Source: Tubulanus polymorphus (taxonomy: Eukaryota; Nemertea; Palaeonemertea; Tubulaniformes; Tubulanidae). Taken from it: a stretch of DNA of 64,000 nt. A program made the position numbers and the translations under genes. Of the stretch, positions 37,701-46,862 are shown piece by piece. The notes below the pieces were generated by a model. It was not told the DNA's origin. It ran no database searches and worked only from the letters and a program-made list of their open reading frames with translations. The stretch spans positions 5,074,675 to 5,138,674 of the forward strand of contig NC_134032.1 in the NCBI RefSeq assembly GCF_964204645.1, written 5' to 3'. Every line of letters starts with the position of its first letter. Position 1 is the stretch's first letter.

Positions 37701-38664
37701 AAGGTCTTAAATGATTGGCAAAACACGCTTCCGATTTATAGTACATATTGCAACGATTGCAAAAATAATTGCCCCTCTGTTCTCGAGCGCAATTGCCACG
37801 ACATAAGGAACATTTGTCATTACAACGATGCGCTTCGGCTGTATTATATCCTTTTTTACACGAGAAACAGAAATATACACGACACGTAAATGCAGCCATT
37901 GACGATACGACGTCGAAGTGGCCATTCGTGTATAAAAGGATTATTTTCTTCGCATTCGAATCCTGGGTTAATATTTTTTTTATCGTTTTCGTACAATACG
38001 TGGTATGCGTTATTGTCTCCAGTCACCACTAAAACATAATAATCGTCAAGTTTAGCCTTCACCATTTTGTCCAGCTCGGGGATTCCACACTTGCCGGTGG
38101 GGACTCCTGTCGCCTGGTGCAATGCGAGAGCGGCTTCTCGTTGCGGTGATTTTTCGCATTTACGAATTATGTTATAACGAGGGTCATTATCGGCTCGCGC
38201 CTTCGCCACGACTAGCGCCCTCGCTAGGCATAAATCGTCATCATTATTTATACTGATGACCGATTTCTTTGTTTTTCGGAACTGTTCAAAGTCAGTCGTT
38301 ATCCGCTTTTGTCTAGCACCACCGAGAGACATCATAATGAGTGTACAATGAAAGATCAGCCCGTCCAAAGATAGATCTTCGTTAGACTGAAGAACACTAA
38401 CAATACGCTCGAGTAAATAATCGATAGTGGTACGTAGAAGTATTCGATATTTCTTTGAAGATTTTCATGTTCTATCGAAATCCTCAACATATCGGTTGGC
38501 CGGGCGTCTAACATCTCACTCATTGCCGCTAGGATGTTACTTAAATACTCGCGGAGTATTGTTTCGGTATCGCGCGCTGTTACGGTATCGTCCTCTTCCT
38601 TATTACTATCATCGTCCTTGTCATTGTTGGTAATCACAATAGCCTTGAACCGTTCAGTATTCAT
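34730..38664 (-). pseudogene. Outer Polinton DNA polymerase B
   Basis: Reads right to left. The start is probably 38664 (MNTERFK), then open frames 38664-38356, 38368-37856, 37899-36055 and 35860-34730. Frame breaks are near 38440, near 37935 and near 36057, and an in-frame TAG lies at about 35922. Motifs: Cys-pair zinc region (CFSCKKGYN, CNRCNMYY, CMRCGS), FIAFDFETTTVD (Exo I), FAHNFQSFDGYF (Exo II), YCRSDVDIL (Exo III), YIDICSLYPYVN (palm motif A), LNSMWGKLGQNK (motif B) and LYTDTDSIIYT (motif C). This is the protein-primed family B polymerase of Polintons. It differs strongly from the inner element's polymerase, so the two belong to different lineages. The breaks abolish a full product unless they are assembly errors. 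Confidence 0.85.
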
Positions 38665-38758
38665 GTTGAATTTACGGCTATGCTGCGTTCCGGTCTGTAA
38701 AATAAATATAAAATTGTTGAAAAACCATGTAAATAATTTTTTTTTTTTTTTTCACGAT

Positions 38759-39447
38759 CTATCGAATTTGTTCGATAATACTTACTCTAACTAACTTAAT
38801 ATTCCCTCTAATAATTTCATCGGGACTATTATTATTATGACACAGACGTTTTTGTGTCGATTGCTGGTCATTGTCGTCATCGTCCCTGGGTCGTTTCTGA
38901 GCCGTAGAACTAAAATGTTCCCTATGTATTTTCAGATCGTTTATTTCGGTAAAAGATCTTGCGCAATTAGAACATGAGAATTCCTTCGCAACCGGTCGTC
39001 GTGGTTTACACGATCTCATGTGCCGCTTAAGATTATCTTTTCGAGCCGATCTTTTACCGCAATTATTACACTGAAATACAAATTAAATATATATAAATAC
39101 AAAACGTATAACGTATATATTATGATCATGATAATATATATATATATATGTCTGAGGATTCTTACCGTGAAAGCGGTTGACGTAGATGGTTGAGGAGATG
39201 ACCGAACATTTGATATAGGTTGCTTATCGTCTGGTTGGTCAGAAGTCTGAGCTATCGGTGGCACTCTATCCTGCTCTACCTGCCGATTATTACAATTTTT
39301 CATATGCCGCACTAAATTATCTTTTCTGGCGTGTGCTTTACCGCACTCCAGACATTTGAAACCCTTCTTACCCTCATGCATCATCTCATGACGTTTGAGA
39401 TTGAATTTCGAGGCGAAGGTAGCGTTACAAATGCTGCACGAATACAT
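38759..39447 (-). CDS. C2H2 zinc-finger protein, two exons
   Basis: Exon 1 39447-39166 and exon 2 39070-38759, joined across an intron with GTAAGA donor and TTTCAG acceptor (phase 0), give 197 residues. Fingers: CSICNATFASKFNLKRHEMMH, one residue over the writing limit so given here only by its pattern C-x2-C-x12-H-x4-H; a second C-x2-C with H-x4-C (FKCLECGKAHARKDNLVRH); a third across the splice (CNNCGKRSARKDNLKRH); a fourth (FSCSNCARSFTEINDLKIH). Linkers are Ser/Pro and Asp/Asn/Gln-rich. A sequence-specific DNA-binding regulator is likely. It lies between the polymerase and the 190-bp repeats, divergent from the ATPase. No breaks seen. Whether it is native to the element or captured from the host is unknown. 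Confidence 0.7.
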
Positions 39448-39466
39448 GATCTATAAAAGAGAACAT

Positions 39467-40385
39467 CTTTGTTACTTTAAAAAAATATCCAAACCACAAA
39501 TTTTATAATTGAATATTTTATCAAACCTCTTAGTATTTTCCTATTAAAAATGTACAAACCACATTTTCTAAAACTTAAAAAATTGTCAAACCGGGTTTTG
39601 TAAAATTCTAAACTTTATCATTACGATATAGTTTTTACGGATTTCGTTTTAAACAAACTTTGTTACTTTAAAAAATATCCAAACCACAAATTTTATAATT
39701 GAATATTTTATCAAACCTCTTAGTATTTTCCTATTAAAAATGTACAAACCACATTTTCTAAAACTTGAAAAATTGTCAAACCGGGTTTTGTAAAATTCTA
39801 AACTTTATCATTACGATATAGTTTTTACGGATTTCGTTTTAAACAAACTTTGTTACTTTAAAAAATATCCAAACCACAAATTTTATAATTGAATATTTTA
39901 TCAAACCTCTTAGTATTTTCCTATTAAAAATGTACAAACCACATTTTCTAAAACTTGAAAAATTGTCAAACCGGGTTTTGTAAAATTCTAAACTTTATCA
40001 TTACGATATAGTTTTTACGGATTTCGTTTTAAACAAACTTTGTTACTTTAAAAAATATCCAAACCACAAATTTTATAATTGAATATTTTATCAAACCTCT
40101 TAGTATTTTCCTATTAAAAATGTACAAACCACATTTTCTAAAACTTGAAAAATTGTCAAACCGGGTTTTGTAAAATTCTAAACTTTATCATTACGATATA
40201 GTTTTTACGGATTTCGTTTTAAACAAACTTTGTTACTTTAAAAAATATCCAAACCACAAATTTTATAATTGAATATTTTATCAAACCTCTTAGTATTTTC
40301 CTATTAAAAATGTACAAACCACATTTTCTAAAACTTGAAAAATTGTCAAACCTGGTTTTGTAAAATTCTAAACTTTATCAATTTT
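39467..40385. repeat. 190-bp tandem repeats, about five copies
   Basis: GTTACTTTAAA recurs at 39471, 39662, 39852, 40042 and 40232, a 190-bp period (191 for the first). Copies are nearly identical by eye; the last has CCTGG for CCGGG. Each holds the palindrome AACAAACTTTGTT and a CCGG-centred near-palindrome (CAAACCGGGTTTTG). The array fills the gap between divergent genes (zinc finger on the left, ATPase on the right). It could be a replication origin or enhancer, like repeat regions of large DNA viruses, or an incidental satellite. Confidence 0.9.
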
Positions 40386-40455
40386 TGAAATTCAAAATTA
40401 TTAAAAGTCGGCTACTACGGATAATCAAAAACCCTAAAACCCTAAAACCACTAAG

Positions 40456-41106
40456 ATGGCAGAATACGATGGGCCTAGATATCTCGTGCATCCATTTACT
40501 ATGCTAGTCTGCGGACCTACATCATCCGGTAAAAGTTGGTTTGTAAAGAAACTAATTACCGAAAAACTTATAGAAAAACAACCGGAAAAAATTTATTGGT
40601 GTTATGGAGAGGCGCAGCCCGAAATGTTTTAAGAATTGGAAAAATTTGATGTTCAATTTGTCGAAGGATTTTCTGATGAACTATACGAAAAAATAAACGG
40701 TAGTAGTCGCACTTTAATAATAGTCTACGATCTGATGAACGAAGTTGGCGGTAATGACACCTTGGCGGCGTTGTATACTAAGGGCGCTCATCATAGAAAT
40801 ATTTCTATTATCACTATTGTTCAAAACTTATTTCCTAAAGGGAAAGGTTTTAGGACGATTAGTTTAAATAGTCATTATATCGCCGTATTCAAAAACGCTC
40901 GAGATAGAAACCAAATTCGGGTGTTAGCTCAACAAGTGGGACTAAAAAATGAAATAGAACAGGCTTTCAAAGATGCTACAGAAGAACCACACGGTTATTT
41001 GTTATTAGACTTTAAACCGAAAACAGATGATAAATGGCGACTAAGGACTAAAATATTTCCGAGTGATGTATACCACATCGTTTACAAAACTAAGAAAATC
41101 CATTAA
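40456..41106 (+). pseudogene. Outer Polinton DNA-packaging ATPase
   Basis: Start at 40456; 216 residues if the in-frame TAA at 40630-40632 is ignored. Walker A is VCGPTSSGKSWFVKK (residues 17-31) and Walker B is TLIIVYDLMNEV. The following TKGAHHRNISIITIVQNLFP is the conserved sensor region of FtsK/HerA-type viral packaging ATPases (A32-like). It would pump DNA into the capsid. The single nonsense codon 59 leaves the Walker A part separate from the rest. Neighbours are the 190-bp repeats upstream and the small structural gene downstream. Confidence 0.85.
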
Positions 41107-41140
41107 AAGAAAGCTAAGGTCTACTATTTATAAAAGGAAG

Positions 41141-41436
41141 ATGGTTCCTCGTAACAATAAATCCGTTGATCGGTTAAAAAAGTACGTTCATCATTTTCAC
41201 GTGTTGGCAAGTTGTAAGAAAAAGCAACGAGAAGCGTTGATCGAATCGGCACCAGTAGAACTAATTATTTGTATTTGTGAAATATCTAAAAACAGTTTAC
41301 TGGGAAATATAGAACATAGCGACAAAGAGAAACGGGTGTTAAAACAACATAAACGATACATTCGTATGTTAGCGAATAAATATATAGCTGTTAAACATAA
41401 AAGGAGAGTTATTTCTCAAAAGGGAGGATTTCTGCC
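41141..41436 (+). pseudogene. Small Polinton structural gene, 5' part (split)
   Basis: Starts MVPRNNKSVDRLKKYVHHFH and is open through a helical, Lys-rich region to QKGGFL, where the inner Polinton is inserted (TCTGCC at 41431-41436). The 3' part resumes at 59815 and ends at 59917, in matching frame; together they would give 132 residues. The type (charged helical region followed by a Gly-Phe-Leu-Pro hydrophobic tail) is common as a small gene beside the ATPase in Polintons; function unknown, possibly virion-associated. Past 41436 the open frame runs into the inner element's terminus and is not real coding. Confidence 0.8.
41431..41436 (+). repeat. Target-site duplication TCTGCC, left copy
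   Basis: TCTGCC directly before the left terminus; identical to 59809-59814 after the right terminus. The outer gene's frame is restored when one copy and the element are removed. Confidence 0.95.
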
Positions 41437-41842
41437 AGTAATAGGGGTAATGGGCTTTCATACCAAAGGTCGAACGGTCGAGCCCATTAAAAAACAAAAT
41501 ATTAAAAGTAATTAAAAAACTATAATATATTTTCATAACCGCGTGCATTTTATATCAAAACTAAATATTTATTCTAAGATATCAATAATATAAAAAGCAT
41601 ATTGTATTAAATCAATTGGTCGCTCCGCTTCGCCACCGCTCCGCTCCGCGACCAATTGATTTAATTACAATACACAAATTCAAATAATCAAATATATTCA
41701 AATGATAATAATTATTCTATTATTCAACTGAAATGCACGCGGTTATGAAAATATATTATAGTTTTTTAATTACTTTTAATATATGTTATTAATGAACTCG
41801 ATCATTAAACCTTTGATATGAAAGCCCATTACCCCTATTACT
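41437..41842. repeat. 406-bp terminal palindrome, left
   Basis: Starts with AGTAATAGGGGTAATGGG and ends with its inverse at 41842. The two arms match well for about 120 bp (including ATAACCGCGTGCATTT), then differ, then pair again at the centre: AAATCAATTGGTCGC (41609-41623) with GCGACCAATTGATTT (41649-41663), enclosing a GC-rich CGCTCC-type loop in otherwise very A+T-rich DNA. Confidence 0.9.
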
Positions 41843-42038
41843 CTTAAAATATTCATATATATATGGATAACATTTAAATCATTGAACTTCTAAAATCAAT
41901 TTTAATAAAAAATATAGTATTAAAATGGAAGCAAATAAGTACTACTGCCCAACATGTAATATCGATATAGATAAATCTCAAAAAGCAAGACACAATAAAA
42001 CTATAACACATTTAGAGAATAAATTGAAACTAGAATAT
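41437..42038 (+). repeat. Left terminal inverted repeat, 602 bp
   Basis: Inverse copy of 59207-59808; the only difference noted by eye is at 41866. It ends inside codon 38 of the polymerase start (…KLEY), so it includes the polymerase promoter and first zinc finger. The outer 406 bp form a palindrome. Confidence 0.95.
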
Positions 42039-42176
42039 TTACAGTTATATTCAGAACAGTTAACAAAGGGAAAGAAATTTATTGAATTATGGAATAATGA
42101 TCCAAATAATGAACAATACGTTGAGGAATTTATTATCAAGGAATCGAAAGAACTTATCAAAAGCAGCGAGGAATGA
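41925..42176 (+). CDS. Small fused ORF: polymerase N-terminus joined to HNH-type tail
   Basis: The first 38 codons are those of polymerase B (a C2H2-like finger, YYCPTCNIDIDKSQKARH) because the terminal repeat carries them. The next 45 codons (LQLYSEQLTKGKKFIELWNN) resemble the C-terminus of the HNH gene downstream (LQLYLDQLDKAKTFVELWNS). It therefore looks like a truncated HNH paralogue whose front was overwritten when the terminal repeat was copied across. It keeps the polymerase-type ATTAAAATGG start. Whether the 83-residue product is made is unknown. Confidence 0.55.
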   Translation: MEANKYYCPTCNIDIDKSQKARHNKTITHLENKLKLEYLQLYSEQLTKGKKFIELWNNDPNNEQYVEEFIIKESKELIKSSEE

Positions 42177-42253
42177 AAAAGGATGACGTTAGTCGAAGAA
42201 ATGGAAGAGGATTCTAAAATGTTAATCAATTTTAATAAAAATATGTATAATAA

Positions 42254-42922
42254 ATGGAGCCGGAACAACCACAAACTATCAATATTACAAATAACACTGG
42301 CGTTATAAACATATACTACAAGAAGTGTTCTAAATGTGAATTAGATAAATTAGCTTTAACAGAATTTAGTAAGCGTAAGATTAGCAAAGATGGTTTTCAA
42401 TATTGCTGTAAAACTTGTTTTAAACTATATACCAAACAATACCGAGAAGATAATAGAGAAGCTTATAATGATTATATGACAGAATATATGAGAGAAAGAT
42501 ATCAAACAGATCTTAATTTTAGATTGAAACAATGCTTAAGATCTAGATTCACACAATTATTCAACAAAGAAACACATTCAGAAACATTATCTAATTTATT
42601 GGGTTGTTCAGATGAATTTCTCAAATCATGGATTATATTTCAATTCGATGATAAAATGAATATAGATAATTATGGGGATTATTACCATATTGATCACGTG
42701 TTACCAATATCTAAATTTAACATGAATGATGAATACAATAAAAAACTTATTTGGAATTGGAAGAATCTAAGACCTTTAGAAAAGAAGGAAAACATTATTA
42801 AATCCAATAAACTAGATTTACAGTTATATTTAGATCAACTGGATAAAGCAAAAACATTTGTTGAATTATGGAATAGTATTTCACAGAATCAACCGCATTC
42901 TGAGGTTTTGATCAGTGGTTAG
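42254..42922 (+). CDS. HNH endonuclease with zinc ribbon
   Basis: 222 residues, intact, start in TAAATG. Residues 25-60 have CSKCELDK and CCKTCF, a four-Cys zinc site typical of the N-terminus of viral HNH proteins. Near residues 140-190 are YHIDHVLPISKFN (His-x-Asp-His) and WNWKNLRPLEKKENIIKSNK (the Asn-containing second half), together the HNH fold. Such free-standing endonucleases occur in large DNA viruses and phages, often as selfish homing genes. It lies just inside the left terminal repeat. Confidence 0.8.
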   Translation: MEPEQPQTINITNNTGVINIYYKKCSKCELDKLALTEFSKRKISKDGFQYCCKTCFKLYTKQYREDNREAYNDYMTEYMRERYQTDLNFRLKQCLRSRFTQLFNKETHSETLSNLLGCSDEFLKSWIIFQFDDKMNIDNYGDYYHIDHVLPISKFNMNDEYNKKLIWNWKNLRPLEKKENIIKSNKLDLQLYLDQLDKAKTFVELWNSISQNQPHSEVLISG

Positions 42923-43269
42923 AAAGCTGGCAATTCTATTTGAGCTGTGTATGTATATAATACATAGCTTTTGCTTACTACTAAAACATATGTTGCCAAA
43001 TATATCTTGTTTTCAATTCTAAAGAATTAATTAACTCATCATAAAGAACATCTGTGCAGAAGTAATTAGTTTGGTCGAACGTGCGCCACGTCGGCAGTTA
43101 GAAATCAACTTTCACATACATAGTACGTATTGGATATTCTCTCTCAAAACACAGTTTACAGTTCTAAATCTAAATGTAAGTACCGTTTTTTGTAGTTATT
43201 ATGAAGTAGGGAAACCTTTAAACATATTTAAGTATAGTAATTCATTTTCACGATATCTTTTAGATTAAA

Positions 43270-43998
43270 ATGGAACACAAAGATCAACCAGAAATTCTAA
43301 GCCAACCAACGGATGAGGAACGATTGCTACTGGATAGTGAAACTCAGGAATCAATAGAAATGGAGGATGAAACTCTCGTAATTGACGAACAAACTTCACA
43401 AACATTACAAGAACATTTGGACTATCATCAAGAAATGGTGAAAATTCTGAGTGATGTAATACATAATAAACAATTACCGCGCGAACTACAATTACCAAAA
43501 TTACCAGCAACGCGACTCAAATTGCTGTTGGGGCTCAAAGAATCGAAAACTAAGAAAATGAGTGGAGAAGAGTTGAACGAGTTTTTAAAATCTAAATTAA
43601 TCATTGACACAGGACATTTAAACTTTCCGGAAATACAAAGTGTAGAAGTTATTTCATTTGCTGAAATTACTGATATCTTAAAAAAAAGTTATAAAACCAT
43701 ATTAAATAGAAAAGCAAATCACCTATGGGACCACATCATTTTCGGGGGTTATCTAAATATAGGGTTTTCAATGTTTGATAAAGAAACTGAGGGGATTTCT
43801 TGGGGACTGTGGGTTAAAAAGAACATAGATATCAGTGCTGGTTTTGAAAGAAAACTGAGAAGAGTAGGTAGATTAATAAAATATGAAAAATTCAAAATAT
43901 TAGGATTAGCATTTAGTGAAGTAGTAAGACATTTACCAGAAATTGAAGAAATGATTGGAAACAATCCAGTAATTAAAGAATTCTGGACAAAATTATAA
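43270..43998 (+). CDS. Unknown protein, inner Polinton
   Basis: 242 residues, intact. The start lies in ATTAAAATGG, the same context as polymerase B. The N-terminal third is acidic with a helical stretch (TLQEHLDYHQEMVKIL). The C-terminal half has HIIFGGYLNIGFSMFD, ISWGLWVKKNIDI and RKLRRVGRLIKYEKFKIL, a Trp-Gly-x-Trp-Val followed by basic helices. That resembles the DUF3102-like helix-turn-helix type of viral and phage proteins, but only by pattern. A DNA-binding or replication role would fit its polymerase-like start site; this is inference. Confidence 0.6.
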   Translation: MEHKDQPEILSQPTDEERLLLDSETQESIEMEDETLVIDEQTSQTLQEHLDYHQEMVKILSDVIHNKQLPRELQLPKLPATRLKLLLGLKESKTKKMSGEELNEFLKSKLIIDTGHLNFPEIQSVEVISFAEITDILKKSYKTILNRKANHLWDHIIFGGYLNIGFSMFDKETEGISWGLWVKKNIDISAGFERKLRRVGRLIKYEKFKILGLAFSEVVRHLPEIEEMIGNNPVIKEFWTKL

Positions 43999-44086
43999 AT
44001 TATAATACTGAAGGTCTTAGATATCAAAAATGTAATCTCGATTGTATATATCTGTTTTAATATTGTATTGTTTACTGTTAACTTAG

Positions 44087-44420
44087 TATTGCGCAATAAC
44101 CGGTCCTATTGGACCGCATTTCTATTGTTCTCCATTGTTCTACTATTGATCGTTGTTAATGGCGGCGGTTGTTCTGTATTGATTGTTTACTGTTAACTAA
44201 GTATTACGCAATAACCGGTCCGATTGAACCGCATTTCTATTGTTCTCCATTGTTCTATTATCGATCGTTGTTGACTGAAACAGCTGCTCAATATTGATTG
44301 GTTACAGTTCTATGTTTGAATGTTGTAGTTTACAGAATAAAAATATAACTGTGTATTGCGCAATAACCGGTCCTATTGGACCGCATTTCTATTGTTCTCC
44401 ATTGTTCTATTATCGATCGC
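44087..44420. repeat. Three 67-bp iteron-like direct repeats
   Basis: Copies at about 44087-44153, 44202-44270 and 44354-44420 share TATTGCGCAATAACCGGTCC, a (T/A)TTGAACC or TTGGACC stretch, then GCATTTCTATTGTTCTCCAT and ATTATCGATCG. TTGCGCAA and the GGTCC..GGACC pair are palindromic. The repeats lie in the 800-bp gap between two plus-strand genes, the largest gap in the inner element, so they may be an origin or regulatory region. Confidence 0.85.
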
Positions 44421-44806
44421 TAAAATTTGTATAATAAATATATGTGTTTATGAAATAGTAATTCCACCAGTCGTTTCTTTGAATTTATTTTCAGTTTTAG
44501 GATTTATTATCGAGAATCCGAAATGACTTATCTGGACAGTTATAATTACTGCTCCTATAGATAGACAATAGTAGTGAGATAATCTAAATCCTAATTTAAA
44601 TAAAATATAATAAAAATAACATACCTTCAACTATCTATTATTTCTATTATATTTTTAATATTTTCTTTTCAAAAGAGAATACTTTATATCACAAATAAAA
44701 AATACTTAAAAAACAATAACTAATACTAGAATTCTTTAACTTCAACTAGCTAGTATCATTTGAAGAATACTTATAATATTTTTTTTGCTTTTTTCCTCTA
44801 ATATAA
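44421..44806. other. Non-coding, before structural-type genes
   Basis: AT-rich with AACTAGCTAGT-like short palindromes and a TTTTTTTTGCTTTTTT run just before the TAAATG start at 44807. The 60-codon open frame on the minus strand is not convincing. Confidence 0.45.
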
Positions 44807-45409
44807 ATGTCAAAGAAATCGAGTAAGAATAATATTGATATTGAAAAGACATTAGATGATTTGGGTATAAGTGATAATAAAGATACAGTTGTAACTAATT
44901 CTATTCAAGTTAATAACAATATAGATTATGAATACTACTTATATTGTAAGCATCATCTAGAACTATTGATTGCTGGTGGAAAAACTAATGAGTTTTTAAC
45001 TAAGACTATTACTTTTCAAGAATTAGATGCTATGAAACCCGATAAAGTAATAAAATATTTTAAGATTTATGAAGAAGCTCGATTAGCTAGAATAAATGAT
45101 TCTATTTCTAATGGTATTGTCAAATGTTATTCTAAGTTATGTAACCAGTTAATACCAATTGATGATGAAAATAAATTATATAATGATTTGAAAAATGACT
45201 ATTTAGTTATGACTGAATTACAAAAATGGGTTGGATATGCTTCATTCCAATTAGGATCGGTTATGACGTTGATTTCTACTGGAGTTATAACATTTTCGAA
45301 CATCAAACCTATGGAATATAAATCAGGTAAGAACGAAACAGATGTACTACAACAAAACATCGAAACAGAAAATGAATCAGAACAAAAATTAACTAAAATA
45401 AATGAGTGA
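44807..45409 (+). CDS. Unknown protein with hydrophobic C-terminal segment
   Basis: 200 residues, intact, start in TAAATG. Ser/Asp/Asn-rich N-terminus, a helical middle (YEYYLYCKHHLELLIAGGKT), and a hydrophobic stretch ASFQLGSVMTLISTGVITF near residue 150, long enough for one membrane pass. It overlaps the next start by 8 bp, so the two genes are probably co-expressed. Not recognised; a virion membrane or core role is possible. Confidence 0.6.
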   Translation: MSKKSSKNNIDIEKTLDDLGISDNKDTVVTNSIQVNNNIDYEYYLYCKHHLELLIAGGKTNEFLTKTITFQELDAMKPDKVIKYFKIYEEARLARINDSISNGIVKCYSKLCNQLIPIDDENKLYNDLKNDYLVMTELQKWVGYASFQLGSVMTLISTGVITFSNIKPMEYKSGKNETDVLQQNIETENESEQKLTKINE

Positions 45410-45776
45410 TGGAGTTAAGAAAAAGGCTAGATCCGAGAAACAAATTAAATGGGCAAGAGAATTAGGTAAAAGATCATCAGAATTAAAAAAAGCTAAGAAA
45501 AAGAAATTAACTGATATAAATGAATCACCTGATGATGCCGTACGGCACCCACACGGTGGTATTGATTCAAATAATAATCCATCTAATTCTTCTAATAGTG
45601 GAAGAAATAATTACTTATATATTACAATTGGGTTAATCACAATTATTATATTATCCGGTGTAATATATAAATCAAAATTCAAATCCGATGATAAAGATGA
45701 TTCCAATGATAATAAACCTATCATACCCGAAAATAAGTCAAATGAAAATAAATCTAAAATATTATTAATGGATTAA
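45402..45776 (+). CDS. Small basic protein with one membrane segment
   Basis: 124 residues, intact, start in TAAATG, overlapping the preceding gene's end. N-terminus strongly basic (RSEKQIKWARELGKRSSELK), then a polar Asn/Ser linker with a His-rich HPHGG, a membrane segment YITIGLITIIILSGVIY, and a charged tail. Topology suggests a single-pass membrane protein with a DNA- or RNA-binding-like head. Not recognised. Confidence 0.6.
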   Translation: MSDGVKKKARSEKQIKWARELGKRSSELKKAKKKKLTDINESPDDAVRHPHGGIDSNNNPSNSSNSGRNNYLYITIGLITIIILSGVIYKSKFKSDDKDDSNDNKPIIPENKSNENKSKILLMD

Positions 45777-45779
45777 AAT

Positions 45780-46862
45780 ATGATGAAAAAAGAACAATAT
45801 TTAAGAGATTTATATTATAACCCAGAAAGTGAAGTATCATTTTCTAACGTTTCAGAATTATGGAAAAAAATTAAATCCGATAATAGCAATATAAAATATA
45901 GTGAATTAAAATCATGGTTACAAAATCAACCCACATATCAAATTCATAAAAAGATGGATAAAAAATATTTAACAAGAAAAGTTATGGTTTCATATATTGA
46001 TCAACAATGGCAAGCTGATTTAATTGACATGAAAAACTTAGAAGAATACAACAAAGGATATTTTTGGATACTAAATGTTATAGATATATTCAGTAGATAC
46101 GCATGGAGTATCCCGATTAAAAATAAAACTGGTATAGAAGTTACAAGTTCTTTCAAATTAGTATTTAAAGAAGCTATCCCAGATAAAATACAATTTGATG
46201 AAGGTAAAGAATTTTATAACAAACATTTTAAAAAACTATTAACTGATAACGATGTAGAATATTTTTCAACACATTCAGATAAAAAAGCATCTGTTATAGA
46301 AAGATTTAATAAAACATTGAAAACTAGAATGTGGAAATATTTCACCGCTAATGAAACATATAAATATATCGATGTGTTAGATGATTTAGTGAAAGGTTAT
46401 AATAATTCTAAACATAGTTCTATAAATATGAAACCCATACAAGCTAGAAAAGAAGATAATTCGGAAATAGTTTGGAATAATTTATATGGAGCATTTGTTA
46501 CACACGATTTTGGAGAACCTAAATTTAAAATAGAACAATATGTTAGAATTTCTAAATATCGAAAAACATTTTATAAAGGTTATACCCCTAATTTTACAGA
46601 AGAAATATTCAAGATTAAAAAGATAATATTAACTAAACCATTTGTTTATAAATTGTTTGATTTAAAAGATGAAGAAATATAAGGTTATTTTTATGAACAA
46701 GAATTATCATTAGTACCAAATCCAGATGAAATAGAATACAAAATAGAAAAGGTATTGAAAACAAAAACTCTTAAAGGAAAAAAGTATTCTTTGGTGAAAT
46801 ATAAAGGATATGATGATAAATTCAATGAATGGATTTTATCTAGTAAAATTAAAAGAATAAAT
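45780..46862 (+). pseudogene. Inner Polinton integrase, stop before chromodomain
   Basis: Retroviral-type integrase. An N-terminal helical part is followed by the core with Asp80 (WQADLIDM), Asp140 (IQFDEGKEF) and Glu174 (ASVIERFNK), then the conserved YKYIDVLDDLVKGYNN. An in-frame TAA at 46680-46682 interrupts after residue 300. The same frame continues for 60 codons with a chromodomain (VLKTKTLKGKKYSLVKYKGY...EW) and ends overlapping the ATPase start. The stop therefore removes the chromodomain, which in this family guides integration. A single base change, readthrough or an assembly error are all possible. Confidence 0.85.

Noticed and set aside
39467-40385. LTR or CRISPR interpretation of the 190-bp repeats
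   Set aside because: Head-to-tail identical units without spacers or primer-binding site; a tandem satellite-type array.
41437-41515. C-terminal extension GVMGFHTKGRTVEP of the small outer gene
   Set aside because: These codons are the inner Polinton's terminus read by chance in the same frame; the true end of the gene is at 59815-59917.
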